DNA from: an uncultured Oscillospiraceae bacterium
GTDB taxonomy: Bacteria; Bacillota; Clostridia; Oscillospirales; Acutalibacteraceae
Reading direction: 5' to 3'
NCBI GenBank assembly: GCA_949283785.1
Contig: CASDTR010000069.1
Location: 22,897-86,896, forward strand
Length of the DNA: 64,000 nt
Shown: positions 24,532 to 31,095 of the stretch, in pieces
Layout: every line of letters begins with the position of its first letter
How positions within the stretch are numbered: the first letter of the stretch is position 1
Made by a program: the position numbers and the translations under genes
Notes under the pieces: model-generated
The model's database searches: none
Seen by the model: only the letters and a program-made list of their open reading frames with translations
Told to the model about the DNA's origin: nothing

Positions 24532-25092
24532 GTGGTAATTGATATATTTAAGGAAATACTGGTTTCGATTTACCGTTTGCCCATAGCAATACTTCTGATT
24601 TTTACGGTAATGCTGATTTTCGGAGGGCTGCTGTTCTGGCTGCACTTTATAAAAGACAAGAATAAAAGCTTTGTAAGCCTTGTGGCGCTTTTGATATCTG
24701 TATTTTTAATTTTAGCGATTACTGTCTTGAGCCGTGATTTTGGCAGCGTTCGTGAGCTTTCCCTTGTGCCTTTCTCGTCCTGGGCGGACTATTTTAAGGG
24801 CAGAAACGAGGAATATTTGCGCACCAATATTTATAATATGCTGCTGTTTATGCCTTTTGGGGCTTCCCTGTACGCCGTGGGATATCCCAACCTCTCCGTG
24901 AAAAAGTGTCTGATTATTACGGCTATGGCGGCTTTGTTCCTGAGTGTGGGGATAGAAGCGGTGCAATTTCTTTTGCAGTGCGGGGAGACTGAAACAGACG
25001 ACGTTATTCACAACGTTTTAGGTGCGGGTTTCGGGACCTTGCTTGCGGGAAACGTGTGTGATTTATACGAAAATCGCGTAAAAAGATACTGA
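24532..25092 (+). CDS. VanZ family membrane protein
   Basis: 186 residues, GTG start, four or five membrane helices. TVLSRDFGSVRELSLVPFSSWADYFKGRNEEYLRTNIYNMLLFMPFGASLYAVG and VGIEAVQFLLQCGETETDDVIHNVLGAGFG are the conserved VanZ-like blocks (SLVPF, NxxLFxPFG, ExxQ, R/TDDxxxNxxG). VanZ proteins give low-level glycopeptide tolerance in some hosts; most homologues are uncharacterised. It lies 19 bases before the nucleotidyltransferase gene and could belong to either the sugar locus or the peptide cluster. Confidence 0.85.
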   Translation: MVIDIFKEILVSIYRLPIAILLIFTVMLIFGGLLFWLHFIKDKNKSFVSLVALLISVFLILAITVLSRDFGSVRELSLVPFSSWADYFKGRNEEYLRTNIYNMLLFMPFGASLYAVGYPNLSVKKCLIITAMAALFLSVGIEAVQFLLQCGETETDDVIHNVLGAGFGTLLAGNVCDLYENRVKRY

Positions 25093-25111
25093 GATAGAGA
25101 TAGGAACATTT

Positions 25112-26359
25112 ATGGAAACTTATCACGTTTTATTTTTACAGGCTCTGGGAGCCTCACTTAAAAATAAAAAGGTTGCCTGGACCCAGGAAATCCCGTTGGA
25201 GCAGTGGGAGCGGCTGTTTGCATTGGCCGATGCACACAATGTTCTGCCAATGATATATGAAGCCGTGTATTCCTGTGAATCGGCAAAAGCCGTTCCCGTG
25301 CAGCTTATGGGAGCCGCAGCGCGTAAATCCATGCGCATGGTGTCCATGCAGGCAATGCAGACGGCCCAGTTTAAGCGTCTTTATGCCCGTTTGAGAGAGT
25401 CGGACGCGGCGCCGCTGGTTGTAAAGGGAATAGTCTGCCGCAGTCTTTATCCGAATCCCGACTACCGCTATTCGGGCGATGAGGATTTGCTTATTTCTCC
25501 CGATAAATTTCACCGCTGCCATGAGGTAATGGTGGATTTCGGTATGCGGCTTACGGACCCCGAAAAGGATATTGAAGCGGCCCACGAGCTGGGGTACGTC
25601 AAGGCGGGGAGCCCGATTTATATAGAGCTGCACAAAACGCTGTTTCCCCCCGAATCCGACGCATACGGGGATTTCAATAAGCTTTTTGCCCGTGTATGGG
25701 AGCATATTGTTGAAACGGAAGCCGAGGGCGAGCGATTTCTGACCCTCGGTTATACGGACCATTTGTTTTATCTTATCTGCCACGCTTTGAAGCATTTTCT
25801 TCACAGCGGTTTCGGCGTGCGGCAGGTGTGCGATATAGTATTGTTTGCCAAATACTACGGAAAGGATATCGACTGGCAGGACGTATATAACAGATGTAAG
25901 GCGGTAAACGGTGAAGTGTTTACGGCGGCTCTGTTTAAAATCGGCGAAAGGTATTTCGGCTTTGAGCCCGACGCAGCGTATCTGTCAAAAGCTTGGCGAA
26001 GCATTGAGACTGATGAGGAAATGCTGCTGGAGGATTTGCTTGAGGCGGGTATTTACGGCGATTCCGATTTGAGCCGCAAGCACAGCAGCAATATGACATT
26101 AAGCGCTGTGACGGCCGATAAGAAGGGGAAGAAAGCCAAAGGCGGAGTGATGAAATCGGTTTTTCCGTCGGCGAAGGCCTTGAGCGGACGTTATCCTTAT
26201 CTTAATGAAAAGCCGTATCTGCTGCCTGTGGCGTGGACTGACCGTTTGCTGAAATACCGAAAAGAGACTGCTTCAACGGCAAACAGCGATATTTCGGAGT
26301 CTTTGAAAATCGGCGGCAGGCGTGTTGAGCTTTTAAAAGAGTACAAAATAGTCAAATAA
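25112..26359 (+). CDS. PF14907-type nucleotidyltransferase of a peptide-modification cluster
   Basis: 415 residues. The core PLVVKGIVCRSLYPNPDYRYSGDEDLLISPDKFHR (about 101-135) has the GDEDLLI metal-binding acid pair (D123, D125) of nucleotidyltransferase-fold proteins in family PF14907. YTDHLFYLICHALKHFLHSGFGVRQVCDIVLF follows, and is also typical. These proteins commonly sit with PqqD-like proteins and HPr-kinase-like proteins in RiPP loci, including lasso peptide loci, where they act on a phosphorylated C-terminal serine. Here PqqD follows at 26512, and a kinase homologue is at 31092. Substrate is inferred, not seen. Confidence 0.82.
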   Translation: METYHVLFLQALGASLKNKKVAWTQEIPLEQWERLFALADAHNVLPMIYEAVYSCESAKAVPVQLMGAAARKSMRMVSMQAMQTAQFKRLYARLRESDAAPLVVKGIVCRSLYPNPDYRYSGDEDLLISPDKFHRCHEVMVDFGMRLTDPEKDIEAAHELGYVKAGSPIYIELHKTLFPPESDAYGDFNKLFARVWEHIVETEAEGERFLTLGYTDHLFYLICHALKHFLHSGFGVRQVCDIVLFAKYYGKDIDWQDVYNRCKAVNGEVFTAALFKIGERYFGFEPDAAYLSKAWRSIETDEEMLLEDLLEAGIYGDSDLSRKHSSNMTLSAVTADKKGKKAKGGVMKSVFPSAKALSGRYPYLNEKPYLLPVAWTDRLLKYRKETASTANSDISESLKIGGRRVELLKEYKIVK

Positions 26360-26412
26360 TTTCGCAAATCATGCCTATTAATGGTTATTATAATAAAAAT
26401 GCTTTTACGTTG

Positions 26413-26440
26413 TTGACAGTCAGAAAAAATATGATACTAT
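26413..26440 (+). promoter_or_regulatory. Promoter of the PqqD-precursor 1 unit
   Basis: TTGACA (26413-26418), 16 bases, TACTAT (26435-26440). It stands about 70 bases before the PqqD start and would drive pqqD and the first precursor gene up to the terminator at 27296. Confidence 0.65.
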
Positions 26441-26511
26441 ATATAGTGTTGAATTAGATACTTAACTGTATTTTTGTTATGTATCTGACACATTCAGCGG
26501 GAGGAAAAAAA

Positions 26512-26808
26512 TTGGAACAGATTTTACAGGATAAGCGCTTTAAGGCAAATCCCGATTTTCTTTTGAGGGAAATCGGCGGCGAGGCCGTACTGGTTCCCCT
26601 GGGGGATGTGGGTATTTTTGAGAACACCATGCTCTCACTTAACGAAACCTGTGCCTTTCTGTGGAAGGTTTTTCAGTCTCCTAAAACTGCTCGGGAGGCA
26701 ATCAATGAGGCTAAAGAGGCCTACGAAGGAGACGCTGCCGAAATAGAGCAGGGGGTTCTCAGTTTTATAAGAGACTACGCAAAATACAAATTATTACTGG
26801 AGGAATAA
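26512..26808 (+). CDS. PqqD-like RiPP recognition protein
   Basis: 98 residues from a TTG start placed 8 bases after GGGAGG; an ATG at 26479 would add 11 unlikely residues. NPDFLLREIGGEAVLVPLGDVGIFENTMLSLNETCAFLWKVFQSPKTAREAINEA is the PqqD pattern: two or three beta strands, then the LNETxxFLWxxL helix, then a winged helix. PqqD proteins bind the leader of a precursor peptide and present it to a radical SAM enzyme. Only 3 bases separate its stop from the precursor gene at 26812, so the two are translationally linked. Confidence 0.85.
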   Translation: MEQILQDKRFKANPDFLLREIGGEAVLVPLGDVGIFENTMLSLNETCAFLWKVFQSPKTAREAINEAKEAYEGDAAEIEQGVLSFIRDYAKYKLLLEE

Positions 26809-26811
26809 AAA

Positions 26812-27261
26812 ATGGTTAGATCAGCTTGGGTCAAGCCTATGACCCTTGTACAGAAATTTGAGGCAAATGAGTCGATAGCAGCATGCTATGAGATAGTGTG
26901 TGAAAGCGATCGAGAAGGAAAGGTTGATTGGGGTAAAGATACAACAGTTGGAAAAACTAATCATCCAGCAGACATTGATGGTTCAAATCCTTGGAATATT
27001 GATGATGATTTATGTAGTGGTTGGATTACTAAGAAGCACTCTGGCTGTAAAACAGCTTCTAATAATAATCTTATTTTCGCGAACGGTGATGTCACCTATG
27101 GTGGAAGCGATGGTTGGGTTGCACATACTGTTGATGTAAATGAAAACGGTGTAATAGATGCTGATGACCGTGTTTATTGGTGCACAGAAGAAACTTCGGC
27201 GGCATATTTTTGGCGTTGGAATCATTGGGGAACAGTTGCGCAAAGCGCCAACCGCTCATAA
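26812..27261 (+). CDS. Putative RiPP precursor 1, long core with EF-hand-like loop
   Basis: 149 residues, not a family I can name. Residues 6-20 (WVKPMTLVQKFEANE) are identical to precursor 2 at 28630 and serve as the likely leader; after it come SIAAC and C25-x4-C30. The core has five Cys in all (25, 30, 68, 79, 124), many Trp and Asn, and an EF-hand-like calcium loop DVNENGVIDADD (108-119). The end VYW...W-N-H-W-GTV...RS is shared in pattern with precursor 2. GGAGG precedes the start. Its length is large for a RiPP. PqqD is 3 bases upstream. Real gene: confident; role as precursor: inferred. Confidence 0.75.
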   Translation: MVRSAWVKPMTLVQKFEANESIAACYEIVCESDREGKVDWGKDTTVGKTNHPADIDGSNPWNIDDDLCSGWITKKHSGCKTASNNNLIFANGDVTYGGSDGWVAHTVDVNENGVIDADDRVYWCTEETSAAYFWRWNHWGTVAQSANRS

Positions 27262-27295
27262 TTACATAAAACTCTATTCAAAACCGTACATACAG

Positions 27296-27329
27296 GAGGC
27301 AGGCGAAAAGCCCGCCTCTTTTACTTTTG
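27296..27329 (+). terminator. Terminator after precursor 1
   Basis: GAGGCAGGC (27296-27304) pairs with GCCCGCCTC (27310-27318) with one A-C mismatch, loop GAAAA, tail TTTTACTTTT. Similar GGCGGGC-type terminators follow precursor 2 (29129), the micro-ORF (29710) and precede the radical SAM gene (29892). Confidence 0.85.
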
Positions 27330-27348
27330 CCCGAAATCAAGCACAAAC

Positions 27349-27970
27349 CCCGCCTCCCTTGTGTAAAGCAGGCTGAGCCTGCACCCAATTCGCGCACCTA
27401 ATTACAGCAGACGGTAAAAATATCTGCCCGCGAGCTGAAATTCAGCACTCACCCCGCCTCCCTTGTGTAAAGGGAGGTGGCAAGGCGAAAGCCTTGACGG
27501 AGGGATTGGCGGACACGTCCGCTATTCATCCGCGCACCAATTGGCAGCAGGAAACAACTATAGGTGCCCGCGAGAAGGTCTCGTATTGACGGAGGGATTG
27601 GCAGGCTGAGCCTGCACCCAAGACGCGCACCGAATTACGGTAAAAAACGGCTATAAGTGCCCACGAGACAGTTTACACATTGACAGAGGGATTGGCGGAC
27701 ACGTCCGCTATTCATCCGCGCACCAATTGGCAGCAGGAAACAACTATAGGTGCCCGCGAGAAGGTCTCGTATTGACGGAGGGATTGGCAACGTAATGCTG
27801 CACCCAAGACGCGCACCGAATTACGGTAAAAAGCGGCTATAAGTGCCCACGAGACAGTTTACACATTGACAGAGGGATTGACGGACACGTCCGCTTTCAA
27901 TCTGCGCACGTACTTACAGTAAAAAACAACTGTAAGTGCCCACGGGAGGATTCCTTTTTAACGGAGGAAT
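27349..27970. repeat. Tandem 93-bp repeat array with 186-bp higher-order period
   Basis: The motif TTGACGGAGGGATTGGC recurs with its TTGAC at 27494, 27586, 27680, 27772 and 27866, i.e. spacings 92/94/92/94, so units alternate and a 186-bp pair repeats (GGACACGTCC at 27511, 27697, 27883). Each unit carries a small palindrome after GGATTG: GCGGAC-AC-GTCCGC or GCAGGCT-G-AGCCTGC. The array opens with two further stems, CCTCCCTT/AAGGGAGG and CAAGGC-GAAA-GCCTTG (27456-27496). No open frame is credible. The same element recurs at 29181-29480, inverted at 29541-29594, and at 62298-62420. Confidence 0.85.
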
Positions 27971-28293
27971 TGCTGTTACAAAGCCGTACTAAAGTAATTT
28001 TTGGCTTTCTGCAGCGAGAAAAAGTGCAGAAAATAATTTTGTGCAGGTTGTTATATTTTCTATAACTCATCAGCATGTAGAAAATATCAATGCTGAACCG
28101 TCAGGAAGCATTGTCGTTTTCAATAAAAGCAAGGCTTTAAATTCTCTGAAAGCAATAAAAATATGGCAAAAAAGAAAAAAGAAAAAACGTTTTACCAAAC
28201 GAATATTATAGATGAAATGTAATTAATGCCCAAATAAACAAATTTTTATATAAATATTTGTATTAACAATTGCCATAAAATCTAATAATATCC
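27971..28293. other. AT-rich spacer between repeat array and precursor 2 promoter
   Basis: About 320 bases with no credible gene. It holds a perfect 8-bp stem TTTCTGCA (28006-28013) / TGCAGAAA (28025-28032) and is otherwise strongly AT-rich, which suits its place upstream of the promoter at 28294. Confidence 0.4.
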
Positions 28294-28321
28294 TTGACAA
28301 ATAATTAAAAAGTGATAAAAT
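28294..28321 (+). promoter_or_regulatory. Promoter of precursor 2
   Basis: TTGACA (28294-28299), 16 bases, TAAAAT (28316-28321), in the context TTGACAAATA...GTGATAAAATTA. Almost the same string occurs at 29809-29836 before the radical SAM gene. It implies a leader of about 300 bases ahead of precursor 2. Confidence 0.75.
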
Positions 28322-28402
28322 TACATTAAAGAAATATTTGAAATTTATTTGTTGTTGTCAGCTGTTATGTTGAAAATAACGTGTGAGAACGAAAAAGCTT
28401 CT

Positions 28403-28470
28403 AACGTTAACTTGGCTTCTATTTGGCAAGTTTTTCGGAATTTCGCTTATGCATTTATGAATTCCGAAAA
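28403..28470 (+). promoter_or_regulatory. Structured 5' leader of precursor 2
   Basis: Within the roughly 300-base untranslated leader there is a perfect 11-bp stem TTTTCGGAATT (28432-28442) / AATTCCGAAAA (28460-28470). Just before it, AACTTG and CAAGTT pair and are followed by TTTTT near 28435, which looks like a small terminator. The two share bases and could be alternative folds. This suggests attenuation or a processing site, unproven. Confidence 0.4.
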
Positions 28471-28629
28471 TCGTTGAAAGGCCTTTGCGGCTTTCGGGTA
28501 AGCTTCTGCTTCCGAGACCGACAGAGCAAATAACCTTCACGGCAGCTGCTCACGGCGGCGCATAGCGGACGTAAGTAAAGTTTTCGCTTGGCTGATAAGT
28601 TTCAAATATTAATACTGGAGGTATGAAAA

Positions 28630-29103
28630 ATGGGAAGAACAACATGGGTTAAGCCGATGACCTTGGTACAGAAATTTGAGGCGAATGAGGCTGTGGCATC
28701 ATCATGCTGGGGAGTAGGATGCGATACTGTTGCTGCGAACGCTTGGGATGGAGATCATCCTCAGTATCATCCAAACGCTGGTTCTAAGTTGTTTCCTTAT
28801 TATCCTAATCATGATCCGGCATCTTGTGGTGATATAACTCATCAGTTTTTAAGAGATATAGATGGAAACGGTACCGCTGACGTAATGTATGAGCTTAAAG
28901 ATGGTAAGGAACTTGAATGTGCCATTTATTCTGATTCGAACTACACAAATCCTATCTCTGTTGATAGCATAACACCCGGCATGACAATATATTGGACGAC
29001 AGTAACCGATACGGGTAAAATTTGGCCTAATCCGACAGAAGCAACTTGGCATCATGTAGGTACGGTTGAAGCGACTTATCCCGGTCATCCCCTTCGCTCA
29101 TAA
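28630..29103 (+). CDS. Putative RiPP precursor 2, paralogue of precursor 1
   Basis: 157 residues. Residues 6-20 are identical to precursor 1, then AVASSC with C26-x4-C31. The core differs: C66, C97, rich in Asn, Pro, His and Asp, with a calcium-loop-like DIDGNGTAD (76-84). The C-terminal pattern IYW-T...W-H-H-V-GTV and the last two residues Arg-Ser match precursor 1. The ribosome site context TACTGGAGG-AT-AAAAATG is nearly the same in both genes. A constant leader with a divergent core is the usual sign of a precursor family. It has its own promoter (28294) and terminator (29129). Confidence 0.75.
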   Translation: MGRTTWVKPMTLVQKFEANEAVASSCWGVGCDTVAANAWDGDHPQYHPNAGSKLFPYYPNHDPASCGDITHQFLRDIDGNGTADVMYELKDGKELECAIYSDSNYTNPISVDSITPGMTIYWTTVTDTGKIWPNPTEATWHHVGTVEATYPGHPLRS

Positions 29104-29128
29104 GAGTACATATTGACAGACCTATTTA

Positions 29129-29165
29129 AAGAGGCGGGCGTAAATCGTCCGCCTCTTAATTCTTT
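29129..29165 (+). terminator. Terminator after precursor 2
   Basis: AAGAGGCGG (29129-29137) pairs with CCGCCTCTT (29149-29157), extended inward by three pairs around the loop TAAAT; a modest T-rich tail (AATTCTTTA) follows. Confidence 0.8.
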
Positions 29166-29180
29166 ATAGACAAATCTTAT

Positions 29181-29480
29181 TTCAGCACTCACCCCGCCTC
29201 CCTTGTGTAAAGGGAGGTGTCAAGGCGAAAGCCTTGACGGAGGGATTGGCAGGTTAAACCTGCACACAAATCGCACACCAAGTTACTGTAATCTTAAAGC
29301 TTTCTGCCTGCGTTTAGCACAAAGCCTTGACGGAGGGATTGGCAAACTGAGGTTGCGTCCAATTCGCGTACTAAGTTACGGTAAAAACCAACTATAGTTG
29401 CCTGCGAGAAAGCTTCATTTTGACTGAGGGATGAGCAACGTAACGCTTCACCCAATTCACATATCAAGGTACGGAGCACA
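29181..29480. repeat. Second block of the 93-bp interspersed repeat
   Basis: Bases 29181-29250 match 27441-27510 almost exactly (TTCAGCACTCACCCCGCCTC onward). Three TTGAC motifs lie at 29234, 29327 and 29420, exactly 93 bases apart. Later units are more degenerate than in the first array. Confidence 0.8.
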
Positions 29481-29540
29481 ACGTATATGTCAATCGTCAC
29501 CCATAACAAAAAGCGTGAAATAATTCAGTTATATCTTCAT

Positions 29541-29594
29541 AAACAATCCCTCAGTCAGCGTTGCTGACAGCTCCCTTTACACAAGGGAGCCGAC
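29541..29594. repeat. Inverted copy of the interspersed repeat head
   Basis: AACAATCCCTCAGTCAGC through CTCCCTTTACACAAGGGAGC is the reverse complement of the head of the 93-bp element (CTCCCTTGTGTAAAGGGAG...GAGGGATTG). With 29181-29480 it makes an inverted pair, as a transposable or palindromic element would leave. Confidence 0.75.
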
Positions 29595-29642
29595 GAAACA
29601 CCTGCTTTCTGCCGTAAAATTCAATTCTGTTTGGAGAAAAAT

Positions 29643-29705
29643 ATGTTTGCACAGCTGAGAAAATATACTTTCCAAGCCGTTCATAAATACATATTAATCG
29701 TTTAA
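29643..29705 (+). CDS. Possible 20-residue micro-ORF
   Basis: ATG at 29643 lies 6 bases after GGAG (29633-29636). The frame encodes 20 residues, MFAQLRKYTFQ followed by AVHKYILIV, a basic and hydrophobic peptide, and stops at 29703. A strong terminator follows 4 bases later. No promoter is clear and no homologue is known to me. It could be a real small peptide or what is left of a third precursor cassette; chance is also possible. Confidence 0.25.
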   Translation: MFAQLRKYTFQAVHKYILIV

Positions 29706-29709
29706 TCAG

Positions 29710-29739
29710 ACAGGCGGGCGTTTTGCCCGTCTGTTTTTG
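29710..29739 (+). terminator. Third GGCGGGC-type terminator
   Basis: ACAGGCGGGC (29710-29719) pairs with GCCCGTCTGT (29725-29734) around GTTTT with one G-U, followed by TTTTT. No full gene ends here, only the 20-codon frame at 29643. Confidence 0.8.
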
Positions 29740-29808
29740 TCTGTCAGGTGCGGTTCCTGTCGGCTCCTTATTTTAATGTTTCTGGCAGCGCAAAGCCTTC
29801 TGTTACCA

Positions 29809-29836
29809 TTGACAAATACATATAAAATGATAAAAT
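29809..29836 (+). promoter_or_regulatory. Promoter before the radical SAM gene
   Basis: TTGACA (29809-29814), 16 bases, TAAAAT (29831-29836). Compare TTGACAAATA...TGATAAAATTA here with the precursor 2 promoter at 28294-28321; they share the -35, spacing, -10 and flanks. Confidence 0.75.
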
Positions 29837-29891
29837 TATAGAGATTATAATATTTTATGCCGCAGATTGTCGTCGGCCTTTCCGTAAACTC

Positions 29892-29924
29892 AAGGGGCGG
29901 GCTATTTAACTCCCGCCTCTTTTT
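29892..29924 (+). terminator. Terminator-like hairpin between promoter and radical SAM gene
   Basis: AAGGGGCGGG (29892-29901) pairs with CCCGCCTCTT (29912-29921), one G-U, loop of 10, followed by TTTT. It stands 16 bases before the start codon of the radical SAM gene, with AAAGGAG right behind it. Transcripts from 29809 would either stop here after some 80 bases or read through, so it may be an attenuator. Confidence 0.75.
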
Positions 29925-29940
29925 ATATAAAGGAGCAATT

Positions 29941-31095
29941 ATGAATCATTATACTTCTGAGGATACCCTCGAAAAAAACATGATAAAATATGCCGCCGCC
30001 AAAAGTGTGCCCATAAACGGCAGCTTCGAGCTGCTGCCTCTTTGTAACATGAACTGCAAAATGTGCTATGTGCGTCTGAGCCGCGAGGAAATGGAGCAAA
30101 AGGGCAGGCTGCGCACCGCCGACGAATGGCTTTCCCTTGCCGAACAGATGCAGAAGGCGGGAACACTTTTTCTGCTTCTTACGGGAGGAGAACCTCTCAT
30201 GTATCCTGATTTCAAAAAACTTTACATGGGTTTAAAAAAGCTTGGCGTATTTATAACAGTAAACACCAACGGAACTCTTTTAAATGAAGAGTGGGCAGAT
30301 TTCTTTGCCGCAAATAAGCCCCGCCGCATAAACATGACCCTTTACGGCGCCGACGAAAAGGCCTATGCGGATTTATGCCGCTATCCCGACGGATTTGAAA
30401 AGACCATGAACGCATTCAGGCTTCTCAAAGAGCGCGATGTGCCCGCAAAAATCAGCTTCAGCGCCACTCCCGCCAACGTTTCTTTTCTTGATGATATTTA
30501 CCGTATCGGCAAGGAACTTGATATGCTTGTTGAAACGGATACCTATATGATACCTGCTATTAAAGAGCGAGGTCTGCCGATTTCCGAGCAGTCCCGCCTC
30601 GCCCCTGAGCAGGCGGCGGCGGCCCGCGTCAGGGTGATACGTCACGATATCGGAGAGGAGAACTTCGGCGAATATGTTGATGCGGTTTTGAATCAAATTG
30701 AAAATGACGACTCCGTTCATCCCGACGGGGTCACCTGCCTTGCGGGCAACTGCGGCTTTACCGTAAACTGGAAAGGGGAAATGAAGCCCTGCGTCACCTT
30801 TGACGAGCCCGCTGTCTCTGTATTCGATGTGGGCTTTGAAGAAGCATGGCGTCAGATTTCGCAAAAGACGAAAGAGTTTCGCTTAAACCCTAAATGCGTA
30901 AGCTGTAAAATTCGGATTTTATGTCCCGTGTGCGTTGCCACCGCAAAGCTTGAAACGGGCAGTCACGACGGTGTACCCGAGTATCTTTGCCGCTACGCCG
31001 AGGAAACGCTCCGTCTGTTCAGAGAGGAGCAGAAAAATTATAAAAGCGAAAAACAGGAAGAAACGACTGTCCCCGCAAAGGAAGATGAAGAATGA
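29941..31095 (+). CDS. Radical SAM/SPASM peptide-modifying enzyme
   Basis: 384 residues. The radical SAM cluster motif is C35-x3-C39-x2-C42 (CNMNCKMC), followed by LLLTGGEPLMYPDF (about 78-91) that binds AdoMet. The C-terminal SPASM-like region has Cys at 266, 271, 284, 319, 322, 328, 331 and 350, enough for two auxiliary 4Fe-4S clusters. Such enzymes make thioether or C-C cross-links or epimers in RiPPs. Start at 29941 for AAAGGAG 6 bases upstream; the frame stays open back to ATG 29857 through the terminator hairpin, but without a ribosome site. It overlaps the kinase-like gene by 4 bases. Confidence 0.9.
   Translation: MNHYTSEDTLEKNMIKYAAAKSVPINGSFELLPLCNMNCKMCYVRLSREEMEQKGRLRTADEWLSLAEQMQKAGTLFLLLTGGEPLMYPDFKKLYMGLKKLGVFITVNTNGTLLNEEWADFFAANKPRRINMTLYGADEKAYADLCRYPDGFEKTMNAFRLLKERDVPAKISFSATPANVSFLDDIYRIGKELDMLVETDTYMIPAIKERGLPISEQSRLAPEQAAAARVRVIRHDIGEENFGEYVDAVLNQIENDDSVHPDGVTCLAGNCGFTVNWKGEMKPCVTFDEPAVSVFDVGFEEAWRQISQKTKEFRLNPKCVSCKIRILCPVCVATAKLETGSHDGVPEYLCRYAEETLRLFREEQKNYKSEKQEETTVPAKEDEE

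Noticed and set aside
27349-27970. CRISPR array in the repeat region
   Set aside because: Units are about 93 bases and adjoining, with no unique spacers of constant length and no cas genes nearby.
28358-28540. 60-codon minus-strand frame in the precursor 2 leader
   Set aside because: It crosses the 11-bp inverted repeat of the leader, is antisense to the proposed transcript and has no ribosome site.
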